NCBI GenBank assembly: GCA_020354025.1
Contig: CP070638.1
Location: forward strand, 2,187,097-2,251,096
DNA length: 64,000 bases
DNA from: Fidelibacterota bacterium
Lineage (GTDB): Bacteria > Fidelibacterota > Marinisomatia > SCGC-AAA003-L08 > TS1B11
Direction: 5' to 3'
Below the pieces are notes generated by a model, which was not told the origin of the DNA, searched no databases, and was given only the letters and a program-made list of their open reading frames with translations. Shown one piece after another: positions 52,736-61,069 of the stretch. Position 1 is the stretch's first letter. The number at the start of each line of letters is the position of its first letter. A program made the position numbers and the translations under genes.

Positions 52736-55700
52736 TTAGAACCAGACCCTCAATCCGAACATGATGCTCCGCGGATTCAAGTAAGTGCGGTATGTCTCGT
52801 TCGGCATGTCAATATAGGCTTTGTCCTCCAGCACTTCGTCCACAAAGCTCCCATCGGCTGCTCCCCAGGCGTGGGTAGTTTTATTGAACTCATAGTACTT
52901 GTCTTCGTCCTCTGCCCAGCCCAGGACACGGCGATCGGACTCAAGAAATTCATATGTACCCGCTTCTGCATCGAGTACAAAATCCGGAAGCGATTCAAAG
53001 TCCTTCGCCGACTCAATGGGCACAAAAGCGACGCCGTCCTTGCGTTTTTCACCGGGTTGGTCTTCACCGTAGGGATGCAGGTAGGGCTGGTCGAACTCCT
53101 CCCACGTTTCCTTTGGCAGGTGGAGTGACATCATGTAATAATCCCAATCGCTGGGACTATCACCCGCGAAGGGGGGGTAACCACCAGGGTACAAGTACAT
53201 GTGCTTGAGGTTGAGGACGTTGTTGATATCCATGAAGAACTGGGCCCGGCCAATACCGGTCTCGAAGTTCTTGCTCAGCCGGATATCGAGGTTGTAATAG
53301 CTCTTTATCCGGACGTTGTCGGCCAGACCAGAAATCGCAGCGCCGCCGGGGCCGTTCCAGGTGAAGGCCATACCGGCACGCCAGCTTCCGAGCAGGTCCA
53401 GACGCCAATCGCCCAGCGGATAGAGACCCGCTAAAGAGGGGCCAAAGTCGGGGGGCGCGAAGAAATCGATATTGAAATGACCGAAAGGATTGGTCACCGG
53501 TTTATCCTGATAGTGATCCTCGGTAGTCCGCTGGTAACTAGCCATATCAATGGGACTCTCATGTTGCTCCAAGAAGCCGAAGTTCCCGTTCTTCTCGATC
53601 ATGTAGGTGTAGTTCACAAATCCGCGCATATACTTGCCCACGGTCTTGTTCAACGTTAACTCTAAACCACGGACATCCCCGTAGTGAAGCGATTCCCATC
53701 TTAAATACCACACCTCGTCGTCTACACTCCAGTGCTCGACGTCATTAGGTTGGTTCGACCGGTCATGATAGTAGCCCGAGACCCGGAGCAGGTACTGATC
53801 CAGTAGACTATGCTCATAACCAAGTTCGTAGGACACCGTCTTCAGCAGCGGGATCTCGGGATTCCCAATCTCCATAACGGCTCCCTGCCAGCGGGTCTGG
53901 ATCTGGAACAGCTGCCGCTGCTCGGGGATATCGCGGAAGTGACCGTAGTTGAAGTACAGCTTGCTCTCCGCCGTAATCGGGTAGGAGACTCCGATACGCG
54001 GGCTCACGGCTACCTGTGCGTCGAGCTTCTTTATCCCCGGTTCATCTCCAAACAGGGCTGCCTGTGTCTCATCTTCGAAAAGATCCTCTCTATTCCTGTA
54101 ATTCGCATTAATAAGGCGCTGATCGAACATTGTATGGTTCCACCAGTCCTCTCCGGGACTGAAGTAATCAAGGCGCAGACCCAGGTTGGCGATCATGCCC
54201 TTGAACTCCAGCTTCTCCTGCACGTAAAAGGCAGCTTGCATGGTATTGCGCTCCCAGCGTGCCTTGGAGCGCTCCAGGTGTACGATCACCGAGTCGTCTG
54301 AGCTGTAGTTCATGTCGAAGTTGTAAAGGTTCAACTCCATCCCGGCCTTCAGCTGGCTCCAGCTGTTGGTCTGGTTGGTGAGATCAAACTTGACAGTGGT
54401 AATAGCGATATTCGATGTATCCCGTGCCCGGGCCCAATGCCCACCCAGACGAAGACCACTACCGGGACTGGAGCTGCCGGCGGAAGTCCAACCGTAAGGG
54501 GCCTCATCCAGCTGGTACTTACCGCTGAAATCAGCCTCAGCCGCACTGACGCGATTACCCGAGCTGTCTACATTGATAGTATACTCTTTCTTAACCCTCT
54601 CGGGAGTAAGGAGAACTCCATCCTCATCGTATTTTAACTCCGCCCGATGGTAAAACGGATGAGTACGGTACTTGGATTTCATTTGGGTCGCCGACAGCCT
54701 GTAGAAAGTACTGGGGCTCAGAGCATGGGTGAACGTCGCGCCCAGCTGCTGGCGGGTTAAATCACTAATACAACGAGTTCCCCATCCGAACATGTAGTCT
54801 TGATTAGCCCAGAGCACATTTTGATTCCAGCCGGCTCCCCAGGGATAGGAGAACACACCGCCCCATATCGGATCGGTATACTCAACGATTCGGTAAGCCT
54901 CGTAGGCCTGACCTGAGTTGGTGCCCTGCAGCGCGCTTATCTGGAGCTTCATATTGGTGCCAATATCGGCCAAAAGCTTCCCCTGAATGGTCTCCTGAAT
55001 ATTGGAAGTCCGCTCCATGGGGAATATATAGGGGTCCTGGGTTTTGCGGTAAGAAAACAGGAACCGCAGATTTCCCAGACTGGAACTCAGGCCGGGGATC
55101 ACCGGCCCCCCAAGAGTGAGATCGACATCGTATTCCGGATCCTCGGTTGTGAAGTCTTTACGATGGTGATATTCAAATACTTCCTGGTATTCTTCTGCCG
55201 TCAGGTTGTTGTAAAATGTGGCCGGATTTGTGACATCGTCATCATCTTTGGCACTACTGGCCACATTATCCCACCCTTGGAAAACAGGATACTGCCATTG
55301 GGTATACTTGTCCCATACCCCCTCTGCTTCCGTGCCGACAAAGGCTACATCCGGATCTAGGAAGGGACGTATGTAGTAGGCGTCGGGATTGTCTAATCCG
55401 GGGCCGTCACCGAAATAGAGTTCATGGGCCGGACTGTAGCGCACCAGAACATCCGCCGAGTAACGAGAGGCCGAGGGATCCTTGGTGATCACGTTGATCA
55501 CGCCGGAACGGACATTTCCATACTCGGCATTGAAACCACCAGTCTGGATCTGGATCTCGCTCATGGCGGTAAAACTGACTGCGGAGAAAGGCTCGTTGCT
55601 GCGGCCGTCTCGCATGGTGGCGCCGTCTACCACGAAGGCCATCTGATCGGTACCGCCACCGCGAATGCGCATACCCGGCTCAATACCGGCCTGCAGGTTG

Positions 55701-56167
55701 ATGAACTCGCTCACACCCGCCACGGGGACATCCTCAATCTCTATAGCACTGACGTTGGCGACATTGGCGGAAACGTCAGGCTGTACCACTGGACGCACAG
55801 CGACGACTCTTACCTCTTCCCCGGCAATAGCCTCGACGCTCATGCCAAAATCGGCGGTCGTAGTAAGGTTCAACAGTACCCTTACTTCTGACTGGACAAC
55901 AGCAGCATACCCGATAACCTGTGCCCGGACACTGTACGTGCCGGGAGGTACGGCGATGATAAAGTAATCGCCATTGGCATCGGTAGCTGCACCCAAGGCG
56001 GTTCCTTCAACGAGAACATTCGCCCCGGGAAGCGGGTCACCTGTAGCACTATCCACAACCCGACCGGCAATTTTGCCGGTGGTTTGCGCCCATAGAGTAC
56101 CCATCACGGCAACAGTCATGATGATAGAACGCAACGCTAGACTCAGTATGGAAGTTCTTGTTCGCAT
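52736..56167 (-). CDS. TonB-dependent receptor with carboxypeptidase-like N-terminal domain
   Basis: 1143 residues. Signal peptide (cut near MGTLWAQ), a CarboxypepD_reg domain (about 30-115: GKIAGRVVDSATGDPLPGAN, GTYSVRAQVIGY), a plug domain (about 130-240: FINLQAGIEPGMRIRGGGTD, EIQIQTGGFNAEYGNVRSG) and a long barrel ending in an aromatic residue (FGLRVWF). It should move a large ligand through the outer membrane using TonB energy. There is no SusD gene, so it is not a SusC/D pair. First of the three-gene operon; the next gene starts 60 bp on. Confidence 0.92.
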   Translation of the reverse strand: MRTRTSILSLALRSIIMTVAVMGTLWAQTTGKIAGRVVDSATGDPLPGANVLVEGTALGAATDANGDYFIIAVPPGTYSVRAQVIGYAAVVQSEVRVLLNLTTTADFGMSVEAIAGEEVRVVAVRPVVQPDVSANVANVSAIEIEDVPVAGVSEFINLQAGIEPGMRIRGGGTDQMAFVVDGATMRDGRSNEPFSAVSFTAMSEIQIQTGGFNAEYGNVRSGVINVITKDPSASRYSADVLVRYSPAHELYFGDGPGLDNPDAYYIRPFLDPDVAFVGTEAEGVWDKYTQWQYPVFQGWDNVASSAKDDDDVTNPATFYNNLTAEEYQEVFEYHHRKDFTTEDPEYDVDLTLGGPVIPGLSSSLGNLRFLFSYRKTQDPYIFPMERTSNIQETIQGKLLADIGTNMKLQISALQGTNSGQAYEAYRIVEYTDPIWGGVFSYPWGAGWNQNVLWANQDYMFGWGTRCISDLTRQQLGATFTHALSPSTFYRLSATQMKSKYRTHPFYHRAELKYDEDGVLLTPERVKKEYTINVDSSGNRVSAAEADFSGKYQLDEAPYGWTSAGSSSPGSGLRLGGHWARARDTSNIAITTVKFDLTNQTNSWSQLKAGMELNLYNFDMNYSSDDSVIVHLERSKARWERNTMQAAFYVQEKLEFKGMIANLGLRLDYFSPGEDWWNHTMFDQRLINANYRNREDLFEDETQAALFGDEPGIKKLDAQVAVSPRIGVSYPITAESKLYFNYGHFRDIPEQRQLFQIQTRWQGAVMEIGNPEIPLLKTVSYELGYEHSLLDQYLLRVSGYYHDRSNQPNDVEHWSVDDEVWYLRWESLHYGDVRGLELTLNKTVGKYMRGFVNYTYMIEKNGNFGFLEQHESPIDMASYQRTTEDHYQDKPVTNPFGHFNIDFFAPPDFGPSLAGLYPLGDWRLDLLGSWRAGMAFTWNGPGGAAISGLADNVRIKSYYNLDIRLSKNFETGIGRAQFFMDINNVLNLKHMYLYPGGYPPFAGDSPSDWDYYMMSLHLPKETWEEFDQPYLHPYGEDQPGEKRKDGVAFVPIESAKDFESLPDFVLDAEAGTYEFLESDRRVLGWAEDEDKYYEFNKTTHAWGAADGSFVDEVLEDKAYIDMPNETYRTYLNPRSIMFGLRVWF

Positions 56168-57318
56168 CTGATCCTACTTCCTTTCCGTGCTGTGTTTAAA
56201 CTTGCCTATGGTTCGATTCTGACACTGTTGGGTCGGGGTTGATTTTTCCCCTAGTCCTTATATCTCTTTAGTGAAACATAATTTTGCCCAATTATACGAA
56301 AGATACCTGTTAAAAGCAAGGGTAAAGATGAGACAGGAATCCCCTCAAAATGAGCAGGCGACGTTCATAGATATTTGCCCCGCAAGACATTTGGCCGGTT
56401 TTGGCATTCATTATATATACCTGGGCTTCTCTAAAAATAGCCTGAACGCAGGATTATAATCTAAATTTATTACCAAATTTAATATTAAATATATATTATA
56501 CCGGCATGGGAACAATCCCACTTAAAGTTTGGCTTACTCAACCTAATGAAGTTTGGCTATTTGTATAAGTGTCAAGACTTATATATAAGTCCAAGGCCAC
56601 ATTGCAGGCACCAGGTTCGGAGAACCAGGACCAGATGTTTATCTGGATTCATCCTGCCGATCAAGCACAGAATAGGACTATCGCTTCGGATGAAAATGCA
56701 AAGATGCCCTAGTGTATATGATCTTAGGAGCAACGCTGTTAACTTGATCCCAGCGCCAGGCAAACTGGGTAATGTAGGTACCCGTTGCCGATTTCCACTT
56801 AGTGGGCAGCTCGTAGATATTGTGGCATATAATAACCGGAAACAAGGCAGGATTATTATATATAATATGGATTCAACCATGAGCACTATCGCTGCAAGCG
56901 AGGCGGTTGAGATTACGGGAGTTCCCGGTCTGTTGACGAAATATCCCCGGCCTTAGACCTGCTCTAATCCCTTTTATCCAGGTAAGCCAGCACGATTTTG
57001 ATTGTCAGAGTCGACCATTCTGATATTTAAGGAATGAGTATATATGATAGCTACTACATTAATGGTATGTAGCTACAAGACCGGGAGGTTGATCCGCTAA
57101 CTGATGGCAGTCTTACACTGATTCTTAAGTTTTCTATGGGAGGAATCATGACGGAGGAGAAATGTCCTCCGGCGTCCACATCAGCCGTCTGTTTTTCCCA
57201 CTAACGGCTGGGAAGGTAAAAACTAAGCCTTGGAAAGGCAGGGTGCGGCTCTTAGTTTTTATATGTGCAAGTATCCAAAAGGATCTGAAGACATACAAAT
57301 CCAAATCAATTATTTCAG
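56168..57318. other. 1.15-kb gene-poor region with phytase relic
   Basis: Between the divergent TonB receptor and rhamnosidase genes. It holds the decayed phytase listed separately. 56271-56459 is open for 62 codons, but its translation is not protein-like. 56960-57318 shows nothing further. The area near 56460-56510 is very AT-rich and may hold promoters of the TonB operon. Confidence 0.5.
56611..56956 (+). pseudogene. frameshifted N-terminal remnant of a 3-phytase gene
   Basis: Frame 56629-56709 reads DQMFIWIHPADQAQNRTIAS then DENAKMP and hits a stop at 56710. One base over, 56714-56875 reads VYDL, NLIPAPGKLGNVGTRCRF, PLSGQLVDIVAYNNRKQG and IIIYNMDST. Together these follow, in order, the opening of beta-propeller 3-phytases: DDPAIWIHP..., then G-VYDL-...IP-GR-NNVD-R--FPL-G--VDIVA--NR. 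The frameshift lies at about 56707-56714. The Asp pair expected before AIWIHP has become DQ. Only the first third remains, and 56956 ends in a stop, so it is a dead fragment. The match is by eye. Confidence 0.72.
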
Positions 57319-60300
57319 ATGAAGAAAGCCGCCATGAGAATTAGCGGGAGAATATACCTTGGCTGTATCATAGGCATTATTGGACTGGTAATCTGCATCA
57401 GTTACGGGGAGGTTCAGACGGGTCAGGTTGCTACGAAACCAACAATCCCTTGCCCTACTAACTTGAAGGTCGAGTATGCGGAAAGACCCCTCGGGATCGA
57501 TGAGTTGAATCCCCGGTTCGCTTGGCTGCCACTACTGGATAACCAAGGCATCCAGCAGGCTTGCCAAATCTGGGTTGCGACATCGCTGATAGGGCTCCTG
57601 AACGGGGAAAACATCGTCTGGGATAGCGGCAAGATAACATCGTCTGACAGCAGGGAAATCGAGTACGCTGGTCCCGCGCTTGAATCGCGCACTCGTTATT
57701 TCTGGAAGGTCCGTGTCTGGGATAGCCAAGGGCGCGTATCTGATTGGAGTAGCCCTTCCTGGTGGGAGATGGGTCTTCTAGATCCAGATGACTGGCAAGC
57801 TGAGTGGATCGGCGGTCGTCAGGACCTTGACCACGATTGGTCTGACCTGAGGATCACTTTCGATTTCACACTCAACGGAACTGCACTGAACTTCCTGTTC
57901 CGTGCCAGACCCATCGGTAAGACCTACGGCGAGACTTACAACTGGGAGATCACGAGCATCGGAGGCCGACCGACGCTGCGTGAGCAGGTTCGCCACTACC
58001 CCGGCGGTAGCAGCTCCCGCACGACCCTAACGACGCTGAAGGAAGTGACCATTCCCAACATCACTGTCGACGACCTTGTCGGGAAGCGGCACCAGATTGT
58101 CATCGACGCCAACGGCTCTAAGATCATGACCTGGATCGACGGTATTCTGATCGACACGGTAATCGACGATAGCCAGAAGTCCGGTACGATCGGTGTCAAG
58201 GCGCAGCAGGCAGAGGCTGCCCTCATCCACCAGGTCTCGGTCGATATCGCTGGTAACACCGTCTTCCTCACTGACTTCGCGAATAATACGAATCCGTTCA
58301 CGGCGGGGCACCCGACGATTGACGGACTCCAGGTCTCCGGGATTGCCGATGGCAAGGACGCCGTGCTCCCGATCTCAATCCCCGCTCCGCTGCTGCGGAA
58401 AGTCTTCGACATCAACGGCAAGGTTGAGAGCGCCCGGCTCTACGTCACAGCAGGCGGCTGGCCTAAGATCACCCTGAACGGCCAGAAGGTCGGAGATACG
58501 GCGCTGGAGAATGGATTCACTGCCTACGACAAGCGTGTCCTCTACAGCACGTACGATGTCACAGAACTTGTTCAGGAAGGCAGCAACGTTATCGGCATAG
58601 AGCTTGGCCGCGGTTGGTACGGTGTCACCGTCCCCAACGAGTGGTACTGGCACATGGCTTCATGGCACGGTAATCCTAGCCTGCGGGCCCAGCTGGAGAT
58701 CACGTTCACCAACGGCGAGCGGCAAATCGTGACAACAGACGGTATCTGGCGGACAATGGACGGACCAACCACGGACGACTCTATCTACGGCGGCGAGCAC
58801 TACGATGCCAGGTTGGAGCCCACAGGTTGGCGGAATATCGACTACAACGACGACTCCTGGGTGCCTGCCACTGTAGTTGCCGGACCAGCGGGCAAACTGG
58901 TCGCTGCGGAGCTCGAGCCTATCAAGGTCATCGACACAATCAGCCCTGTAGCCATAACGGAGCCGAGACATGGCACCTATGTCTTCGACTTCGGCCGGAT
59001 CTTCGCTGGGTGGGTGCAGCTTAACGTGTCCGGTCCGGCCGGTCAGACAGTCTCGATGATTCACGCGGAAAAGCTGAGTACCGAGGGTACCGTGCAGGTT
59101 GCTAGCAGGCTGATTGATGCCCAGCTACAGACTGACTATTACACCCTCGCTGGCGGCGGTTCCGAACAGTGGGAGCCCAGCTTTTGCTATAAGGGATTCA
59201 GGTACGTGCAGGTGGAGGGCTTCCCGGGCACTCCAACCCGTGCTGCGCTGGTCGGGAAGATCGCCCACTCATCGGTGGAGTTGGTCGGGACTTTTACCTG
59301 TTCCAACGACCTGCTTAACAAGATCCAGCAAGCCGCCCGCAATACCATCCTGAACAACCTTCACGGCTTCCAGACCGACACTCCTACCTACGAGAAGAAC
59401 GGTTGGACCGGCGACGCCCAGGCATCATCGCTCGCAGCTGCAATCAACTTCGATATGGCGAGGGTCTGGACGAAGTGGATGGCCGACTTCCAGGATGCCC
59501 AGTCCGCGAAAGGTGAGATTCCCGAGATCGTGCCCACGACGTCCTACTACGGTTACGAGAACACTCCAGGTTGGAATATGACCTGGGGCCCGGTACCGTC
59601 TTGGGACGCCGCGACCTTCATCCTACCGTGGGATATGTACCGCAACTACGGCGATACGAGAATCCTCACCGAAATGTACGATACACAGAAAAAGCTCGTC
59701 GAATACACCGGGGCGTATATCAACGCGGCTACCAACTACACCTATAAAAATCCGAACAACCTTTTCCTCGGGGAATACTCCGGGAGAGGACCCGTCGGCC
59801 CAGTCGACGCAACGGCCGTGGCCTATCACTATTTAATGGTTGAAATGCTGGCGAAGATTGCAGACATCCTGGGTAAGACTACAGACGCGGCCACCTACCT
59901 AGTACTCGCTGATAACATTCGTGATGCGTACAACGCCAGGTACTGGGACGCGACGCAGGAATACTACCGAACCGTCGGTGCGAACGGTACAGTTCAACCG
60001 TATGCCCAGACACAAAACGTCTTACCCCTAGCGTTCGGTCTGGTCCCCGAGGGTCACGAAACAGCCGTTGTCAACCGCCTCAACGCAGATATCGTGGCGC
60101 GGGACTACCACCTCACCGCAGGTATCTACGGCATTAGGTACCTCATGACAATCCTTAGCGATTATGGCTACACGAACACCGCATTCCGGGTTGCCGCTCA
60201 AACGACAGAACCGAGCTGGGGTTGGTGGATTGCTAACGGTCTGTCAACGATGCTCGAGGGCTGGAGCTTGAACTCGCGGTCCTACGACCATCACTACTTC

Positions 60301-60654
60301 GGCTCAATCAGCTCGTGGTTCTATCAGAGCCTCGCGGGTATCCGCCCCGGCGAGGCAGGCTACAAGACCCTGATCATTAAGCCGTGTGTACCGGCCGGGC
60401 TCGAGCAAGTATGCGGTTCGATCAACACCGTCCGCGGTTATGTAGAGTCCAGCTGGAAGCAGGCAAGCAACGGCAAGTTCGAGCTGCACGTTACTGTCCC
60501 AAGCAACACACCTACCGAAGTGTGGATTCCTTCGGCTGATGGAGACGTCTCCGTGGAACCTGCGGGTCCGGAGTTCAACAGGTCCGAGGATGGCCGCGCT
60601 GTTTACTCGGCAGGCTCCGGAACCTACGTCTTCCGCTCGAAGCTCCTGCAGTGA
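57319..60654 (+). CDS. alpha-L-rhamnosidase, GH78, with an inserted LamG-like domain
   Basis: 1111 residues. Signal-anchor-like start (YLGCIIGIIGLVICISYG), then the GH78 N-terminal region (LKVEYAERPLGIDELNPRFA). An extra LamG/DUF1080-like sandwich is inserted at about 180-330 (HQIVIDANGSKIMTWIDGIL). The rhamnosidase beta domains follow (RLYVTAGGWPKITLNGQKVG), then the (alpha/alpha)6 catalytic domain with TYEKNGWTGDAQ (Glu692, likely general acid), STMLEGWSLNS (Glu980, likely base) and HHYFGSISSWFYQSLAGI. It releases rhamnose. The body uses far more C/G third positions than its neighbours. ATG 57319 or 57334; no strong ribosome binding site. Confidence 0.9.
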   Translation: MKKAAMRISGRIYLGCIIGIIGLVICISYGEVQTGQVATKPTIPCPTNLKVEYAERPLGIDELNPRFAWLPLLDNQGIQQACQIWVATSLIGLLNGENIVWDSGKITSSDSREIEYAGPALESRTRYFWKVRVWDSQGRVSDWSSPSWWEMGLLDPDDWQAEWIGGRQDLDHDWSDLRITFDFTLNGTALNFLFRARPIGKTYGETYNWEITSIGGRPTLREQVRHYPGGSSSRTTLTTLKEVTIPNITVDDLVGKRHQIVIDANGSKIMTWIDGILIDTVIDDSQKSGTIGVKAQQAEAALIHQVSVDIAGNTVFLTDFANNTNPFTAGHPTIDGLQVSGIADGKDAVLPISIPAPLLRKVFDINGKVESARLYVTAGGWPKITLNGQKVGDTALENGFTAYDKRVLYSTYDVTELVQEGSNVIGIELGRGWYGVTVPNEWYWHMASWHGNPSLRAQLEITFTNGERQIVTTDGIWRTMDGPTTDDSIYGGEHYDARLEPTGWRNIDYNDDSWVPATVVAGPAGKLVAAELEPIKVIDTISPVAITEPRHGTYVFDFGRIFAGWVQLNVSGPAGQTVSMIHAEKLSTEGTVQVASRLIDAQLQTDYYTLAGGGSEQWEPSFCYKGFRYVQVEGFPGTPTRAALVGKIAHSSVELVGTFTCSNDLLNKIQQAARNTILNNLHGFQTDTPTYEKNGWTGDAQASSLAAAINFDMARVWTKWMADFQDAQSAKGEIPEIVPTTSYYGYENTPGWNMTWGPVPSWDAATFILPWDMYRNYGDTRILTEMYDTQKKLVEYTGAYINAATNYTYKNPNNLFLGEYSGRGPVGPVDATAVAYHYLMVEMLAKIADILGKTTDAATYLVLADNIRDAYNARYWDATQEYYRTVGANGTVQPYAQTQNVLPLAFGLVPEGHETAVVNRLNADIVARDYHLTAGIYGIRYLMTILSDYGYTNTAFRVAAQTTEPSWGWWIANGLSTMLEGWSLNSRSYDHHYFGSISSWFYQSLAGIRPGEAGYKTLIIKPCVPAGLEQVCGSINTVRGYVESSWKQASNGKFELHVTVPSNTPTEVWIPSADGDVSVEPAGPEFNRSEDGRAVYSAGSGTYVFRSKLLQ

Positions 60655-60766
60655 GTGAATTCAGACACCGTACCACGCGGTGCAATCCCCTTGACAGGGC
60701 AAACCCACAGCCCTTAAGCTCATAGTGAATATCAGGGTATCCCTGATGCTCCGCAGCTGACACCCT

Positions 60767-60850
60767 GCCCGGGTGGCGGAATTGGTAGACGCGCTAGGTT
60801 CAGGGTCTAGTGTCCTTTGGGACGTGCTGGTTCGACTCCAGTCTCGGGCA
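60767..60850 (+). tRNA. tRNA-Leu (anticodon CAG)
   Basis: 84 bases forming a full cloverleaf: acceptor GCCCGGG with CTCGGGC (one G-T), class II long variable arm (GTCC-TTT-GGGAC), T arm GCTGG-TTCGACT-CCAGT and anticodon loop TTCAGGG with CAG at 60801-60803. CCA is not encoded. A perfect inverted repeat (7-bp arms, TAT spacer) lies 20 bases upstream at 60731-60747. A TTGACA is at 60691-60696 but its -10 is weak. Confidence 0.95.
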
Positions 60851-60854
60851 CTTG

Positions 60855-60885
60855 AAAGCCTCCTTTGCAGGGGGCTTTTCTTTTT
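60855..60885 (+). terminator. rho-independent terminator after tRNA-Leu
   Basis: AAGCCTCC pairs with GGGGGCTT (one T-G pair) around a 6-base loop, followed by TTCTTTTT. It starts within a few bases of the tRNA end. Confidence 0.85.
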
Positions 60886-61069
60886 CCACACCCTGGAATG
60901 GTTCGTGCAACTTTCTACTCCCCCATTAAGTCTAAGTAGAGAAGGTGGCCGCCTAGTGGATTCTCTATCCCCGTCAGTCTTACTTTACCTATGGATCACC
61001 ACTTATAGGAGTGTAGCTATTCCAAACAATAGCCATCATATCAGATACAATCGAAAAGTGTAACCGGGC

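Noticed and set aside
52736-56167. Calling the TonB receptor a SusC with the next gene as SusD
   Set aside because: The neighbour has no SusD features or SusD-like lipoprotein signal; it ends in a FlgD/type IX-like domain instead.
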